From assembly GCF_943912325.1 (NCBI RefSeq), contig NZ_CALTTX010000005.1:1-64000 (forward strand): a DNA stretch of 64,000 nt, given 5' to 3'. Under the pieces are notes generated by a model. That model did no database searches. It saw only the letters and a list, made by a program, of their open reading frames with translations, and was not told where the DNA came from. A program made the translations under genes and the position numbers. Positions 25,252-34,764 of the stretch are shown here, one piece after another. This DNA is from an uncultured Microbacterium sp. GTDB lineage: Bacteria; Actinomycetota; Actinomycetes; Actinomycetales; Microbacteriaceae. The stretch's first letter is position 1. Each line of letters starts with the position of its first letter.

Positions 25252-26397
25252 GTGGCCGGACGACTTCCCGCGGCACCACCGGTTCTGCCCGGTCTGACCT
25301 ACGTGCGACCCCTCGGCACGGGGGGCTTCGCCGACGTCTTCCTCTTTCAGCAAGACATGCCGCGTCGGCCCGTCGCCGTCAAGGTTTTGCTCGAAGACAT
25401 CGTCGACGACACGGTCTTGCGCATGTTCAACGCCGAGGCCGACGTCATGGCGAGCCTGAGCGCGCACCCCTCTATCCTGACCGTTTATCAAGCATCGATC
25501 TCGTCCGACGGGCGACCGTACCTCGTCATGGAGTACTGCCCCGGCTCGCTCACGACGCGGTACCGCCGCGAGCGGATCCCAGTGGACGAGGTGCTACACA
25601 TCGGGGTCAAGATCGCCTCCGCGCTTGAGACCGCGCACCGCGCGGGACTGCTGCATCGCGACGTCAAACCTTCCAACATTCTGACGACCTCGTTCGGGAT
25701 GCCGGTGCTGAGCGACTTCGGAATCGCGACCTCGGTCCGCGCGCGCGAAGACGATGTGCTTGCGATGTCGGTTCCGTGGAGCGCCCCGGAGATCGTCGAC
25801 GAGCAGAGCTCCGGCACGATCGCGACCGAAGTCTGGAGCCTCGGCGCGACCGTGTATTCGCTGCTCGCGGGTCACAGCCCGTTCGAGCGCGCCGGGAGCG
25901 GCCAGAACCAGCGCGAACAGCTCAAGGCGCGCATCCGCCGCGCAAGCTACACCCCGACGGGCCGCGACGACGTTCCTGCGAGCCTCGAGCAACTCTTGCG
26001 TTCGTCGATGTCACGCTCCCCTGCCGGGCGGCCCGCGTCGGCGGCTGAGTTCGCACACCAGCTTCAGCTCATCCAGCACGAGCTGGGGCTCGGGCACACC
26101 CCCATCGAGGTATCGACCGACGAATGGGCCTCGACCGCGACCCCCGTGTCGTTCGACGACGCCGAGTTGCGCGGGGTCACGCGCGCCGCCGTCGCCTACG
26201 ACACGCGCCGTCCGGCTCGCTCGCGCACCGGAGGCGACCGCACCCCCTCGGCCTCTGACACGCTGCTACCGGGTTCGGAGTCGGCGCCCCGTCGCGGATC
26301 GCGCGTCGGGCTCGCGTTGCTCATCGTGCTCGGCTCGCTCGCCGTCGTCGCCGCGGCCGCCGCCGCGATCGTCATCGTCTCGCAGGGCGGGCTCTGA
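25252..26397 (+). CDS. Ser/Thr protein kinase 1, tail-anchored
   Basis: A Hanks-type kinase with a complete active site: LGTGGFADVF (P-loop), VAVKVL (Lys), LLHRDVKPSN (HRD), LSDFGIA (DFG) and SAPEI (APE). The domain spans about residues 10-270 and is followed by a linker of 85 residues. A single C-terminal membrane helix (GLALLIVLGSLAVVAA) leaves only a few residues outside, so there is no extracellular sensor such as PASTA. I prefer the GTG at 25252 with GGGAGGGGG four bases upstream; a TTG at 25228 is also possible. The stop overlaps the start of the giant Ig-like gene (TGATG). Confidence 0.88.
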   Translation: MAGRLPAAPPVLPGLTYVRPLGTGGFADVFLFQQDMPRRPVAVKVLLEDIVDDTVLRMFNAEADVMASLSAHPSILTVYQASISSDGRPYLVMEYCPGSLTTRYRRERIPVDEVLHIGVKIASALETAHRAGLLHRDVKPSNILTTSFGMPVLSDFGIATSVRAREDDVLAMSVPWSAPEIVDEQSSGTIATEVWSLGATVYSLLAGHSPFERAGSGQNQREQLKARIRRASYTPTGRDDVPASLEQLLRSSMSRSPAGRPASAAEFAHQLQLIQHELGLGHTPIEVSTDEWASTATPVSFDDAELRGVTRAAVAYDTRRPARSRTGGDRTPSASDTLLPGSESAPRRGSRVGLALLIVLGSLAVVAAAAAAIVIVSQGGL

Positions 26398-29300
26398 TGG
26401 CGACAGAGCGCCGACTGCAGCGCGACGCCGCGCGCCTGTCCCGTACGCGGTCGCTGCTGATCGGCGGCGCGCTCACCGCGATCGCGGCGCTCGCCATCAC
26501 CCTCGCGGTCGTCTGGCCAGGATTCGACGCGCGCGAAACCCCCGTCGATTCCGGATCGATCTGGGCCCTGCAGTCGGGCGAGGGCCGTCGTTACGCGCGC
26601 ATCAACCTCGAGCTCGACGAGATCGACACCGTCAAGCGCGTCGAGAACCCGAGCGGTCTCGTGCAGTCGGCCGACCGCCTCTTCGTCTTCACCGACGGCG
26701 ACGCGCGCTACGCCGATGTCGACCTGGGCGCTCCGATAGACCTCGGCGCCGACGCCGAAGACGCCTACACGGCGACCCCCTCAGGCACGTCCGAGGTCGC
26801 ATCGAGCGGGTCGTACATCGCCTACCTGACCGACGCCGGCGCGGTGTACGCCGCTTCGATCAACGCGCAGAGCGCCGAGGGCCGAAGCCCCAGCATCCGG
26901 ATCGATCCCTATGCCGACGATTCGCGCCCCGTGGACGAACGACCGACGTTCGCCGCAAGCACCGTGACGATCGGCAATGACGGCACCGTCTACGCGTACT
27001 CACCGACCGAGGGTCGCGTCATTCGCGCCGACGCCGCAACGGGGCGAATCGAGGGTGAGGATGCCGTCACCGACGGCCCGACCGACGCGGCACAGCTGAG
27101 CGTCGTCGATGACACGTGGGCACTGTTCGAGGCGTCGTCGGGCAACGTGTGGATCCGAGGCAAGCAGCAACCGGTCAGTTCCGGAGCGACAGCGGGCCTG
27201 CTGCAGCGGCCCGGCGGCACGGGGTCGGTCATCTACGTCGCCGACGCGGCCGGGCTCGTCGCCGTCAGCCTCGACGGCTCGGGCTCGCAGCGCGTCGTCG
27301 ATGACGCCTCGGGCACACCCGCCGCGCCGATGCCGTCGCGCACCGGCGTCTACGCCGCGTGGCTCCCCGCAACGGGCGAGGGCCGACTATGGTCGTCGAC
27401 CGCGGGCGAGACCACTCTCGATTACGCAGGTAAGGACCTCGGCGATGAGATCGCGCCCGAGTTCCAGTCCAACGGCACCCGCATGATCCTGAACGACACG
27501 CGTTCCGGCTGGGTGTGGAGCGTGCCCGATGGGCGTCTCGTGCCCTCGTCGCAGCAGTGGGAACCCGAGCAACCCGAAGCGCCGACGACGAACGAGCAGG
27601 TCGAGGCCGAGCGCGTGATCGACCCGAAGCCGCCGATCGCCGTCGCCGACGCGTTCGGCGTGCGGGCCGGGCGCACCGTCGTGTTGCCCGTGCTGCTCAA
27701 CGACCACGACCCCAACGAAGACGTGCTGAGCATCGTGCCGACCTCGCTCGAGGGCCTCGATGCGTCGTTCGGAACCGTCGCCCTCGCGAACCAGCAACAA
27801 GAGGTCGTCGTCACGGTCGCGCCCGGCGCCTCGGGAACGGCGACATTCCGCTACCGCATCACGGATGGCACCTCGCCCGACGGGCTGCTGTCAGAACCCG
27901 CAACCGTGACGCTCACGGTGCAGCCGCCCGGCACGAACAGCGCGCCCGCGTGGTGCGCCGTCGAGGGATGCCTGTCGGAGTGGCCGTCGCCGCAGGTGCA
28001 GGCCGGTGGCACCGTGCGCGTCGACGCGCTCAAGGGCTGGGTCGACCCCGACGGCGACCCGTTCTACATTGCGAGCGCGACGAGCGCCGGCCAGGTCGGC
28101 ACGGTGCAGGTCGATCCGCAGGGGACGATCACCTACCAGCATCCCGATCCCAATGCCGCCGAAGCGCTCACCGTGCCGATCACCGTAACCGTCTCGGATG
28201 TCTTCGGCGCGACGGCGCAGAAGGTGCTGACCATCTCGGTCACCCCAGCGCCCGCGCTCACGGCCGAATCCTTTGCGATCACCGGCCCGACGAACCAGCC
28301 CGTGACGGTCGATGTGCGCCCGCACGTGTCAGGCGTCTCGGGCGCCGTGCGCCTGGTCTCGGCGCGGCCGCTCGTCGAGAACAGCGGGCAGATCGCCGTC
28401 AATGGCGCGGCGGGCTCGTTCACGTTCACGGGGACCGATGCCGGTTCGTACCTCGTGCAGTACACGGTGGGCGATTCGCGCGGCGAGGCCATCGGGCAGA
28501 CCCGCATCACGCTCGTGGATCCCGCGCAGGCACAGGTGTCGTCGCCGCCGCTCACGGCGTTCGTGCGTCCGGGTGAAGACACCACGATCGACCTGCTCTC
28601 GGCCGTGTCGAATCCCGCGGGCCTCGTCTTGCTTGCGAGCGACGTGCAGAAGCAGCCCGGCCAGGCCGCCAGCCTCACGGCCGACCTCGTCGGCCAGAGC
28701 ATGTTGCGCGTGACGGGCGTCACCGACAACGGCCAGCCCGGGACCCTCGGCGTCGTGCGCTACACGATCTCGGACGGCACCGGCAACGCGTACACGCAGG
28801 CGGCGGGCGAGGTCACGGTCGTGCTGCTGCCGGCCGCGGGCGCCGACCCGCCCGTCGCCGTCGATGACGCAGCGACGGTGCGCGTGGGAGCCGCCGTCGA
28901 TATCCCGGTGCTCGACAACGACTCGTCGCCGGCCGGCACGCTCATCGCTCTCGACCCATCGAAGGTGCAGACGGATGCCGAGGGTGCGCTCGCTTTCGCG
29001 AGCGGTCGTCTCGTGCGGTTCCTCGCCCCCGAGGCGCCGGGAACCTACCGAATCGGCTACACGATCTACCGCGTCGGCTTCCCCGACGTCACCGACTCGG
29101 CCAACGTCTACGTCACCGTGACGCCGCGCGACGCGAACCAGGCGCCCGTCCCCCACACGCTCGTCGGGCGCGTGCTGAGCGGGGCGAGTGTGTCCATCCC
29201 GTTCGACCGCTTCGGCGTCGACCCCGACGGCGATCTGGTTTCACTCGACCGGATCGTGTCACAGCCCGCGCGCGGCTCGGCGGCGATCTCCGCCGAGGGC

Positions 29301-32300
29301 GACGCAATCGTCTACACGAGCGACCCCGGCGACCGGGGACAGGTGACCTTCACGTATCAGGTGCGCGACGCGCAGGGTGCGACCGGCACGGCCGAAGTGC
29401 GCATCGGCGTGCTGGATGCCACGGCCGACCCGAGCCCCGTGACGTACAGCGACTACGTGCAGGTGCAGGTGGGCGATCACACGGCCGTCGTGCGTCCCGC
29501 CGACAACGACATCGACCCCTCGGGCTCGAAGCTCGAGGTGATCGATGTGCGTCCCAACGCCGAAGTGGGCTCGAGCGAGTATGACCACCTCGACGCGCAG
29601 CTCGGCTCGACGACCGATGGAGAAGTGACCTTCGCGGCCGGAAACGACCTCGGCACGTCGTCGTTCGTTTACACCGTCCGCAACGCGGCGGGTGACACGG
29701 CGATCGGGCTGATCGTGCTCAAGGTCGTGCGCGACCCGGTGCCCGATTACCCTGCCGTGCGCGACACGAGCCTGACGGTCGAGACGCGCGAGGACTTCCC
29801 CGCCGGAATCGACGTCGTCTCGGGGCGCGTCGCGTGGGGTGCGGGCGATATCAACACGCTGAAGCTCGACCTGTGGCAACCCCAACCGGGCATCACGGTC
29901 GACGGGTGGAAGATCTCGGGCGCCGTGCCCGAACAGACGCTTCTGCTGCCGTTCCGGTTGACCGGGACTTCGTTCGACGGCCGCGAGGTCGTGACGTATG
30001 GCTTCCTACGCGTGCCCGGAACCCGTGACATCCAACTCTCCCTTCGCTCATCGCTCTCGACGCTGACGGTCGACGAGAACGGTCAGGCAGAGCTCGATCT
30101 GGCAAAAGCGGTCGCGGTGCCATCGGGGGCGACGCTCGAGATCGATCCGGGGCGCATCCAGGTCGGTAAGGCGCGCACGGCCGCAACGTGCGAAGCGGTC
30201 TCGAAGACCGTCGTGCGTTACTCGGCTGGAGCGGGAGCGCCGTGGTCCGACACGTGCACCGTGCCCGTGCGACTACAGGGCGGCGATGCCTACACGTTCC
30301 TCGCTGTGCACGTCACCGTGATCGCGGCCGATCCGTTGCCCGAGCTGCGCCCCGCCTCGATCGCCGTCAGCCCCGGCGACACGGCGTCGTACGCGCTCGG
30401 CGACATGACGTCCTGGGCGAGTCGCGAGGACTGGAGCTCAATCCAATACGACGCGGCGTATACGGGAGACCAGTTCACCGTCGTGCGCGACGGCGCAACG
30501 CTGACGATTACGGCGAAGGATGCCGCGCGTGCGGGCCGACAGGAGCCGGTCACCGTCACACTTCCTAGCCACCGCACGACGGTGCCCGCAACTCTCACCC
30601 TGACGGTCGGGCCCGCGCCCTCGACCCTGCCGAAGGGCGGCACAGCGGCCGCGCAGTGCTCGCAAGCGGGCGGAAACCTCTCGTGCGATATCCCGGTCAT
30701 CGGCGCGGCGGGCGAGGTGAACCCGCTCCCCGGCACACCGTTGCGGCTCTCTGCCGTCTCGCCCTCGTCGAACTGCGCGGGCGTGACGTTCTCGGCCGTT
30801 GACGAGCGCACAGCACGCGCGTCGTGGGCGGCGGAATCGGCGGGTGCGGCGAGCTGCCGCGGCTCGTTCTCGGTCGTCGACGCGCAAGGCCGCATATCAG
30901 GCGGCGACCGCGACGGCACCCTGTTGCTCGATCTGCGCGGGTTGCCCGCCGACCCCTCGCGCGTCAGTTGGGTGGGCTACACCGAGTCGACCGTGTCGCT
31001 ACAGGTCGCTTCCGACATCGCTTCGTACCCCGCCGTCACGGGCTACCGGGTCACGGGTGCCGGTAGCCAGGTCATGTGCCCCGCGAACGGGACCTGCCCA
31101 CCGATCGCCGCACCGCAGCTCGGCCTGCCCTACACCTACGAAGTGCACGCCGTGAACGACGTCGGCGAGTCCCGGCGTACGGTCTCGGTGCAGGCGTGGT
31201 CGTACGCGCCGCCGGCCGGTCCGACCGGCTCGAGTGCACAGCCCGTGCCGACCTCCGACGGCAGCGGCGGCCTCGCCGACGTCACGCTGACGGGAATCGA
31301 CCCGTCGACGGCGCGGATCGAGCTCTCGGGTCCGGTCGAGACGCGCACGCTCGACGTCTCGGGCAAGAGTCAGATCACCTTCCCGTCGTTCCCGACGGGT
31401 GGCAACGCCGTCGCGACTCTGACGGCGACCCCCATCACCGGTCTGACGCCGCCCGTGCAATTCGGTGCGCAGTCCCGCGGCGGCGCCGTGACGCTCACGG
31501 CGTTCGGGCTCGGCACGCCGGGGCTCACGCTCTCGTCGACCCGTTCCGAGGGTTCCGACCCCGGCTCCATCACGGTCACGGCGAAGGTGAATGCGAACGG
31601 ACCGCAGCAGAACGGCGTATCGCTGTTGGTCGGCTTCAGCGAGGACGGTGGCTACTGCTCACCGGATCAGCAGGTGTCGGGAGCATCCGGAACCGTCACG
31701 CGCACCTACGGCAACCTGCCGCTGTGGCAGCGCAAGACGATCTATTCGTGCGCCGAGCACCGGTACGCCTACAACGGCCAGCAGCAGGGCTACGGCCGCG
31801 CCTCGCAATCGACCACCAACGTTCCGATCAGCACGATCCCGACGCCGAGCGGCCAGCCGACCTATCGCATCGGCTCGCAGAATTCCGTTCAGGACGGCGT
31901 CGTTGCCTGGAATCGGATTGACGCGCCGAACCTCTACACCTCGCGTCCGTTCGACGTGCGATACACCGCCGATGGCGGCGCACACTGGGTGAAAGCCAAC
32001 GATTTCGCATCGATCGTGCGGGTAGGCACAGCGAGCTCCATCAAGGCCGCGTCGTGTAGCGACGAGTTCGGTTGCTCCTCCCTCATCGAGGTCAGGGTCG
32101 CCGAGAACTCCGCTGCTCCGTACCCCGTCACCGCGACGTTCTCGGGAGCCTGCAGCTCTGCCGGTCCCGCCTCGCCCAAGGTCACGGCTCCCGCCGACAC
32201 CTGGTCGTACACCGCCCAATGGACCGATCCCTGGGTCGGCTCCAGCTATTGGGACGTGAAGATCACCTGGCTGAGCGGCGACACCGTCACTCCGGGCTTC

Positions 32301-32384
32301 TCAGATCTCGATGACTACGACGGGCGCAACACCTCCTGTCCGGGTCCGAACGCGCCGACGCCGACGCCGACGCCCTCCCCCTGA
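26397..32384 (+). CDS. Giant surface protein with cadherin/Ig-like repeats (1995 residues)
   Basis: A short basic cytoplasmic N terminus is followed by one membrane helix (SLLIGGALTAIAALAITLAVV, residues about 21-41); the rest should face outward. Residues about 55-390 look like a beta-propeller. Repeated Ig/cadherin-like domains follow, marked by VLLNDHDPNEDVLSI, PVLDNDSSPAGT, GVDPDGDLVSLD and DNDIDPSGSKLEV. A fibronectin-III-like region (about 1540-1600) precedes Cys-containing C-terminal domains (about 1730-1970) and a TPTPTPTPSP tail. No sortase motif or protease site is seen. It is translationally coupled to kinase 1 and followed after 39 bases by moxR. It probably senses or binds at the cell surface, or is a load assembled by the MoxR/DUF58 machinery. 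Confidence 0.85.
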   Translation: MATERRLQRDAARLSRTRSLLIGGALTAIAALAITLAVVWPGFDARETPVDSGSIWALQSGEGRRYARINLELDEIDTVKRVENPSGLVQSADRLFVFTDGDARYADVDLGAPIDLGADAEDAYTATPSGTSEVASSGSYIAYLTDAGAVYAASINAQSAEGRSPSIRIDPYADDSRPVDERPTFAASTVTIGNDGTVYAYSPTEGRVIRADAATGRIEGEDAVTDGPTDAAQLSVVDDTWALFEASSGNVWIRGKQQPVSSGATAGLLQRPGGTGSVIYVADAAGLVAVSLDGSGSQRVVDDASGTPAAPMPSRTGVYAAWLPATGEGRLWSSTAGETTLDYAGKDLGDEIAPEFQSNGTRMILNDTRSGWVWSVPDGRLVPSSQQWEPEQPEAPTTNEQVEAERVIDPKPPIAVADAFGVRAGRTVVLPVLLNDHDPNEDVLSIVPTSLEGLDASFGTVALANQQQEVVVTVAPGASGTATFRYRITDGTSPDGLLSEPATVTLTVQPPGTNSAPAWCAVEGCLSEWPSPQVQAGGTVRVDALKGWVDPDGDPFYIASATSAGQVGTVQVDPQGTITYQHPDPNAAEALTVPITVTVSDVFGATAQKVLTISVTPAPALTAESFAITGPTNQPVTVDVRPHVSGVSGAVRLVSARPLVENSGQIAVNGAAGSFTFTGTDAGSYLVQYTVGDSRGEAIGQTRITLVDPAQAQVSSPPLTAFVRPGEDTTIDLLSAVSNPAGLVLLASDVQKQPGQAASLTADLVGQSMLRVTGVTDNGQPGTLGVVRYTISDGTGNAYTQAAGEVTVVLLPAAGADPPVAVDDAATVRVGAAVDIPVLDNDSSPAGTLIALDPSKVQTDAEGALAFASGRLVRFLAPEAPGTYRIGYTIYRVGFPDVTDSANVYVTVTPRDANQAPVPHTLVGRVLSGASVSIPFDRFGVDPDGDLVSLDRIVSQPARGSAAISAEGDAIVYTSDPGDRGQVTFTYQVRDAQGATGTAEVRIGVLDATADPSPVTYSDYVQVQVGDHTAVVRPADNDIDPSGSKLEVIDVRPNAEVGSSEYDHLDAQLGSTTDGEVTFAAGNDLGTSSFVYTVRNAAGDTAIGLIVLKVVRDPVPDYPAVRDTSLTVETREDFPAGIDVVSGRVAWGAGDINTLKLDLWQPQPGITVDGWKISGAVPEQTLLLPFRLTGTSFDGREVVTYGFLRVPGTRDIQLSLRSSLSTLTVDENGQAELDLAKAVAVPSGATLEIDPGRIQVGKARTAATCEAVSKTVVRYSAGAGAPWSDTCTVPVRLQGGDAYTFLAVHVTVIAADPLPELRPASIAVSPGDTASYALGDMTSWASREDWSSIQYDAAYTGDQFTVVRDGATLTITAKDAARAGRQEPVTVTLPSHRTTVPATLTLTVGPAPSTLPKGGTAAAQCSQAGGNLSCDIPVIGAAGEVNPLPGTPLRLSAVSPSSNCAGVTFSAVDERTARASWAAESAGAASCRGSFSVVDAQGRISGGDRDGTLLLDLRGLPADPSRVSWVGYTESTVSLQVASDIASYPAVTGYRVTGAGSQVMCPANGTCPPIAAPQLGLPYTYEVHAVNDVGESRRTVSVQAWSYAPPAGPTGSSAQPVPTSDGSGGLADVTLTGIDPSTARIELSGPVETRTLDVSGKSQITFPSFPTGGNAVATLTATPITGLTPPVQFGAQSRGGAVTLTAFGLGTPGLTLSSTRSEGSDPGSITVTAKVNANGPQQNGVSLLVGFSEDGGYCSPDQQVSGASGTVTRTYGNLPLWQRKTIYSCAEHRYAYNGQQQGYGRASQSTTNVPISTIPTPSGQPTYRIGSQNSVQDGVVAWNRIDAPNLYTSRPFDVRYTADGGAHWVKANDFASIVRVGTASSIKAASCSDEFGCSSLIEVRVAENSAAPYPVTATFSGACSSAGPASPKVTAPADTWSYTAQWTDPWVGSSYWDVKITWLSGDTVTPGFSDLDDYDGRNTSCPGPNAPTPTPTPSP

Positions 32385-32423
32385 GCATCCGTCCGAAACG
32401 TCCGCACCAACCGAAGGACCCAC

Positions 32424-33389
32424 ATGTCGATCTCCCCCGAGCAGAGCACCTGGTTCGAAGACACCTTCCGAGCGCTCGTCGCCAACGTCGAGCAGGTCGT
32501 CCTCGGCAAGCGTCACGTCGTCGAGTTGGCTTTCACGGCGTTCATCGCCGAAGGCCACGTGCTGCTCGAAGACGTCCCGGGAACCGGCAAGACGTCGCTC
32601 GCGCGGGCGATCGGCGAGAGCGTGGCGGGCACGTCGAGCCGCATCCAGTTCACTCCCGATCTGCTCCCGGGCGACGTCACGGGTATCACGGTGTATGACC
32701 AGAAGCGCGGCGAGTTCGAGTTCCACGCCGGCCCGATCTTTGCCAACGTCGTGCTCGCCGACGAGATCAACCGGGCAAGCCCCAAGACCCAGTCGGCGCT
32801 GCTCGAGGTCATGGAAGAGGGCCGCGTCACGATCGACGGTGTGACCCGCTCGGTCGGCGTGCCGTTCCTCGTGGTCGCGACGCAGAACCCCGTCGAGCAG
32901 GCGGGAACCTATCGTCTGCCCGAAGCGCAGCTCGACCGCTTCCTGATGAAGACCTCGCTCGGCTACCCCGACCACGCGGCGACCATGCGCATCCTCGAGA
33001 ACAGCGCCGAAGGCCGCCGCGAGGTCTCGCCGATCATCACTCCCGAAGCCCTCGTGACGCTCTCGAGCATCGCCCGCGAGGTCTTCCTCAACCCCCTCGT
33101 GCTCGACTACATCGGCCGCATCGTCGACGCGACCCGCAACGCCGCCCAGGTGCGCCTCGGGGTGAGCGTGCGCGGCGCCCTCGCCCTCACGCGCGCCGCC
33201 AAGGTCTGGGCGCTCGCCCATGGCCGCGCCTACGTCACTCCCGATGACGTCAAGGCTCTCGCCGAGCCCGTCCTCGCGCACCGTCTCATCCTCGACGCCG
33301 AAGCGGAGTTCGACGGGGTCACCGCCGAAGCGGTGATCGGCCAGGTGTTACTCGACACGACTCCTCCGACGCAGCGCGAATCGGCCTGA
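32424..33389 (+). CDS. MoxR-family AAA+ ATPase
   Basis: 321 residues with Walker A LEDVPGTGKTSLARAI (about residue 45), Walker B LADEINRASPKTQSALLEVMEE, sensor 1 VVATQNPVEQAGTYRLPEAQLDRF and the C-terminal lid domain. MoxR proteins act as chaperone-like ATPases, normally with a DUF58 or VWA partner. Here the DUF58 gene follows after 10 bases and a transglutaminase-fold gene follows that, the classical moxR-DUF58-TgpA trio. An ATG at 32424 with an upstream AAGGA fixes the start. Confidence 0.93.
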   Translation: MSISPEQSTWFEDTFRALVANVEQVVLGKRHVVELAFTAFIAEGHVLLEDVPGTGKTSLARAIGESVAGTSSRIQFTPDLLPGDVTGITVYDQKRGEFEFHAGPIFANVVLADEINRASPKTQSALLEVMEEGRVTIDGVTRSVGVPFLVVATQNPVEQAGTYRLPEAQLDRFLMKTSLGYPDHAATMRILENSAEGRREVSPIITPEALVTLSSIAREVFLNPLVLDYIGRIVDATRNAAQVRLGVSVRGALALTRAAKVWALAHGRAYVTPDDVKALAEPVLAHRLILDAEAEFDGVTAEAVIGQVLLDTTPPTQRESA

Positions 33390-33399
33390 TAGCACCACC

Positions 33400-34764
33400 G
33401 TGAGCGACACTCAGCACTCGCGTCTGACGCGTACTTCGACCGGGCAGACGGGCTACACGCACGCCACCGGCCGAACGCGTTCGACCGGATCCCAGAAGGC
33501 CACGACGTTCGTTGTCGCGGCTTCACGGCTGCGTCGACGCGCCGCCGCGATCTGGCTGCGGGTGCGCCGGTGGCTCTCGGAGACGATCACTCCGGCTGGC
33601 TGGTTGCTCGCGACGATCGCGATCGCGGGCTGCGTCGCTGGCCTGTGGTTCGGGTGGGTCGAAGCGCTCGCTGCCGGACTTGTCGCTCTCGTTCTGCTCG
33701 TCGCCGCCATACCGTTCCTGTTCTCCGCCCGCGCATATGACGTCGCCCTCGTGCTCGAGCGCGATCGGGTCGTCGCGGGAACCGAGGTCGGCGGCACGCT
33801 CACGGTCGTAAACATTGGCACCGGCATCGCGCTTCCGGGGCGCGTCGACGTGCCGGTCGGCGACGGACTGCTCGATGTGCACGTGCCGCTGCTGCGCCGC
33901 GGAGGCTCGTACGAGGAGCGCATCGTCGTTCCGACGGCGAGACGCGGCGTCATCACGATCGGGCCGGCGCGCGCGGTTCGGGGCGATCCCCTCGGCATCC
34001 TTCGCCGCGAAGCGAGCTGGTCCGACGAGCACACGCTCTTCATCCACCCGCAGACGACCGCGCTCCCCTCGACGAGCGGCGGGTTCTTGCGCGATCTCGA
34101 GGGCAACCCGTCGACGCGCATCGTCAACGCCGACATCTCGTTCCACGCGATCCGCGAGTACGCCCCGGGCGACGCTCAGCGCCAGGTGCACTGGAAATCG
34201 ACGGCAAAGACCGGCACCCTGATGGTGCGTCAATACGAAGAGACCCGCCGTTCGCGCATGGTGATCGTGATCGCTCGGGCCGACGACGAGTTCGGCACCG
34301 ACGACGAGGTCGAACTCGCCGTGAGCGCCGCCGGTTCGCTCGGGGTGCGCGCTCTGCGTGACGGGCGCGATGTGTCGGTCGTGACCGGCGGCGAACTGCC
34401 CGAGTTCGCGCGACTGCGGGTGCACACGACGCGCGAGCTGCCGACCGTCTCGTCGCGCACCTTCCTCGACGCGCTCGCGGGTTTCGAGACGGGCGAGCGT
34501 GTGACGCGCGTGCGCGATGTCGCGACGCTGGCGACCGAGTCGCATCCGGATGCCTCGGTAGCGCTGATCGTGTGCGGTGGCGTCGTCACCGCACGAGAGC
34601 TGCAGCAGGCGGCGCTCGCGTTCCCCGCCGATGTCGCGGTGGTCGCCGTGATCTGCAATCCGGAATCGGAGCCGGGGCTCCGCCGTCTCGGCGACGTCGC
34701 CGTGCTCACGATCGGAATCATCGATGACTTGCGCCACTTGCTCGCACGCGGAGCCGCATCATGA
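33400..34764 (+). CDS. DUF58 membrane protein
   Basis: 454 residues. After a basic N terminus, two membrane helices lie at about 65-110 (WLLATIAIAGCVAGLWF, LVALVLLVAAIPFLF). The DUF58 signature REYAPGDAQRQVHWKSTAK (near residue 245) is followed by a VWA-like fold (MVIVIARADDEFGTDDEVELA). DUF58 proteins are MoxR partners. GTG start at 33400. The stop overlaps the next gene as ATGA. Confidence 0.9.
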   Translation: MSDTQHSRLTRTSTGQTGYTHATGRTRSTGSQKATTFVVAASRLRRRAAAIWLRVRRWLSETITPAGWLLATIAIAGCVAGLWFGWVEALAAGLVALVLLVAAIPFLFSARAYDVALVLERDRVVAGTEVGGTLTVVNIGTGIALPGRVDVPVGDGLLDVHVPLLRRGGSYEERIVVPTARRGVITIGPARAVRGDPLGILRREASWSDEHTLFIHPQTTALPSTSGGFLRDLEGNPSTRIVNADISFHAIREYAPGDAQRQVHWKSTAKTGTLMVRQYEETRRSRMVIVIARADDEFGTDDEVELAVSAAGSLGVRALRDGRDVSVVTGGELPEFARLRVHTTRELPTVSSRTFLDALAGFETGERVTRVRDVATLATESHPDASVALIVCGGVVTARELQQAALAFPADVAVVAVICNPESEPGLRRLGDVAVLTIGIIDDLRHLLARGAAS

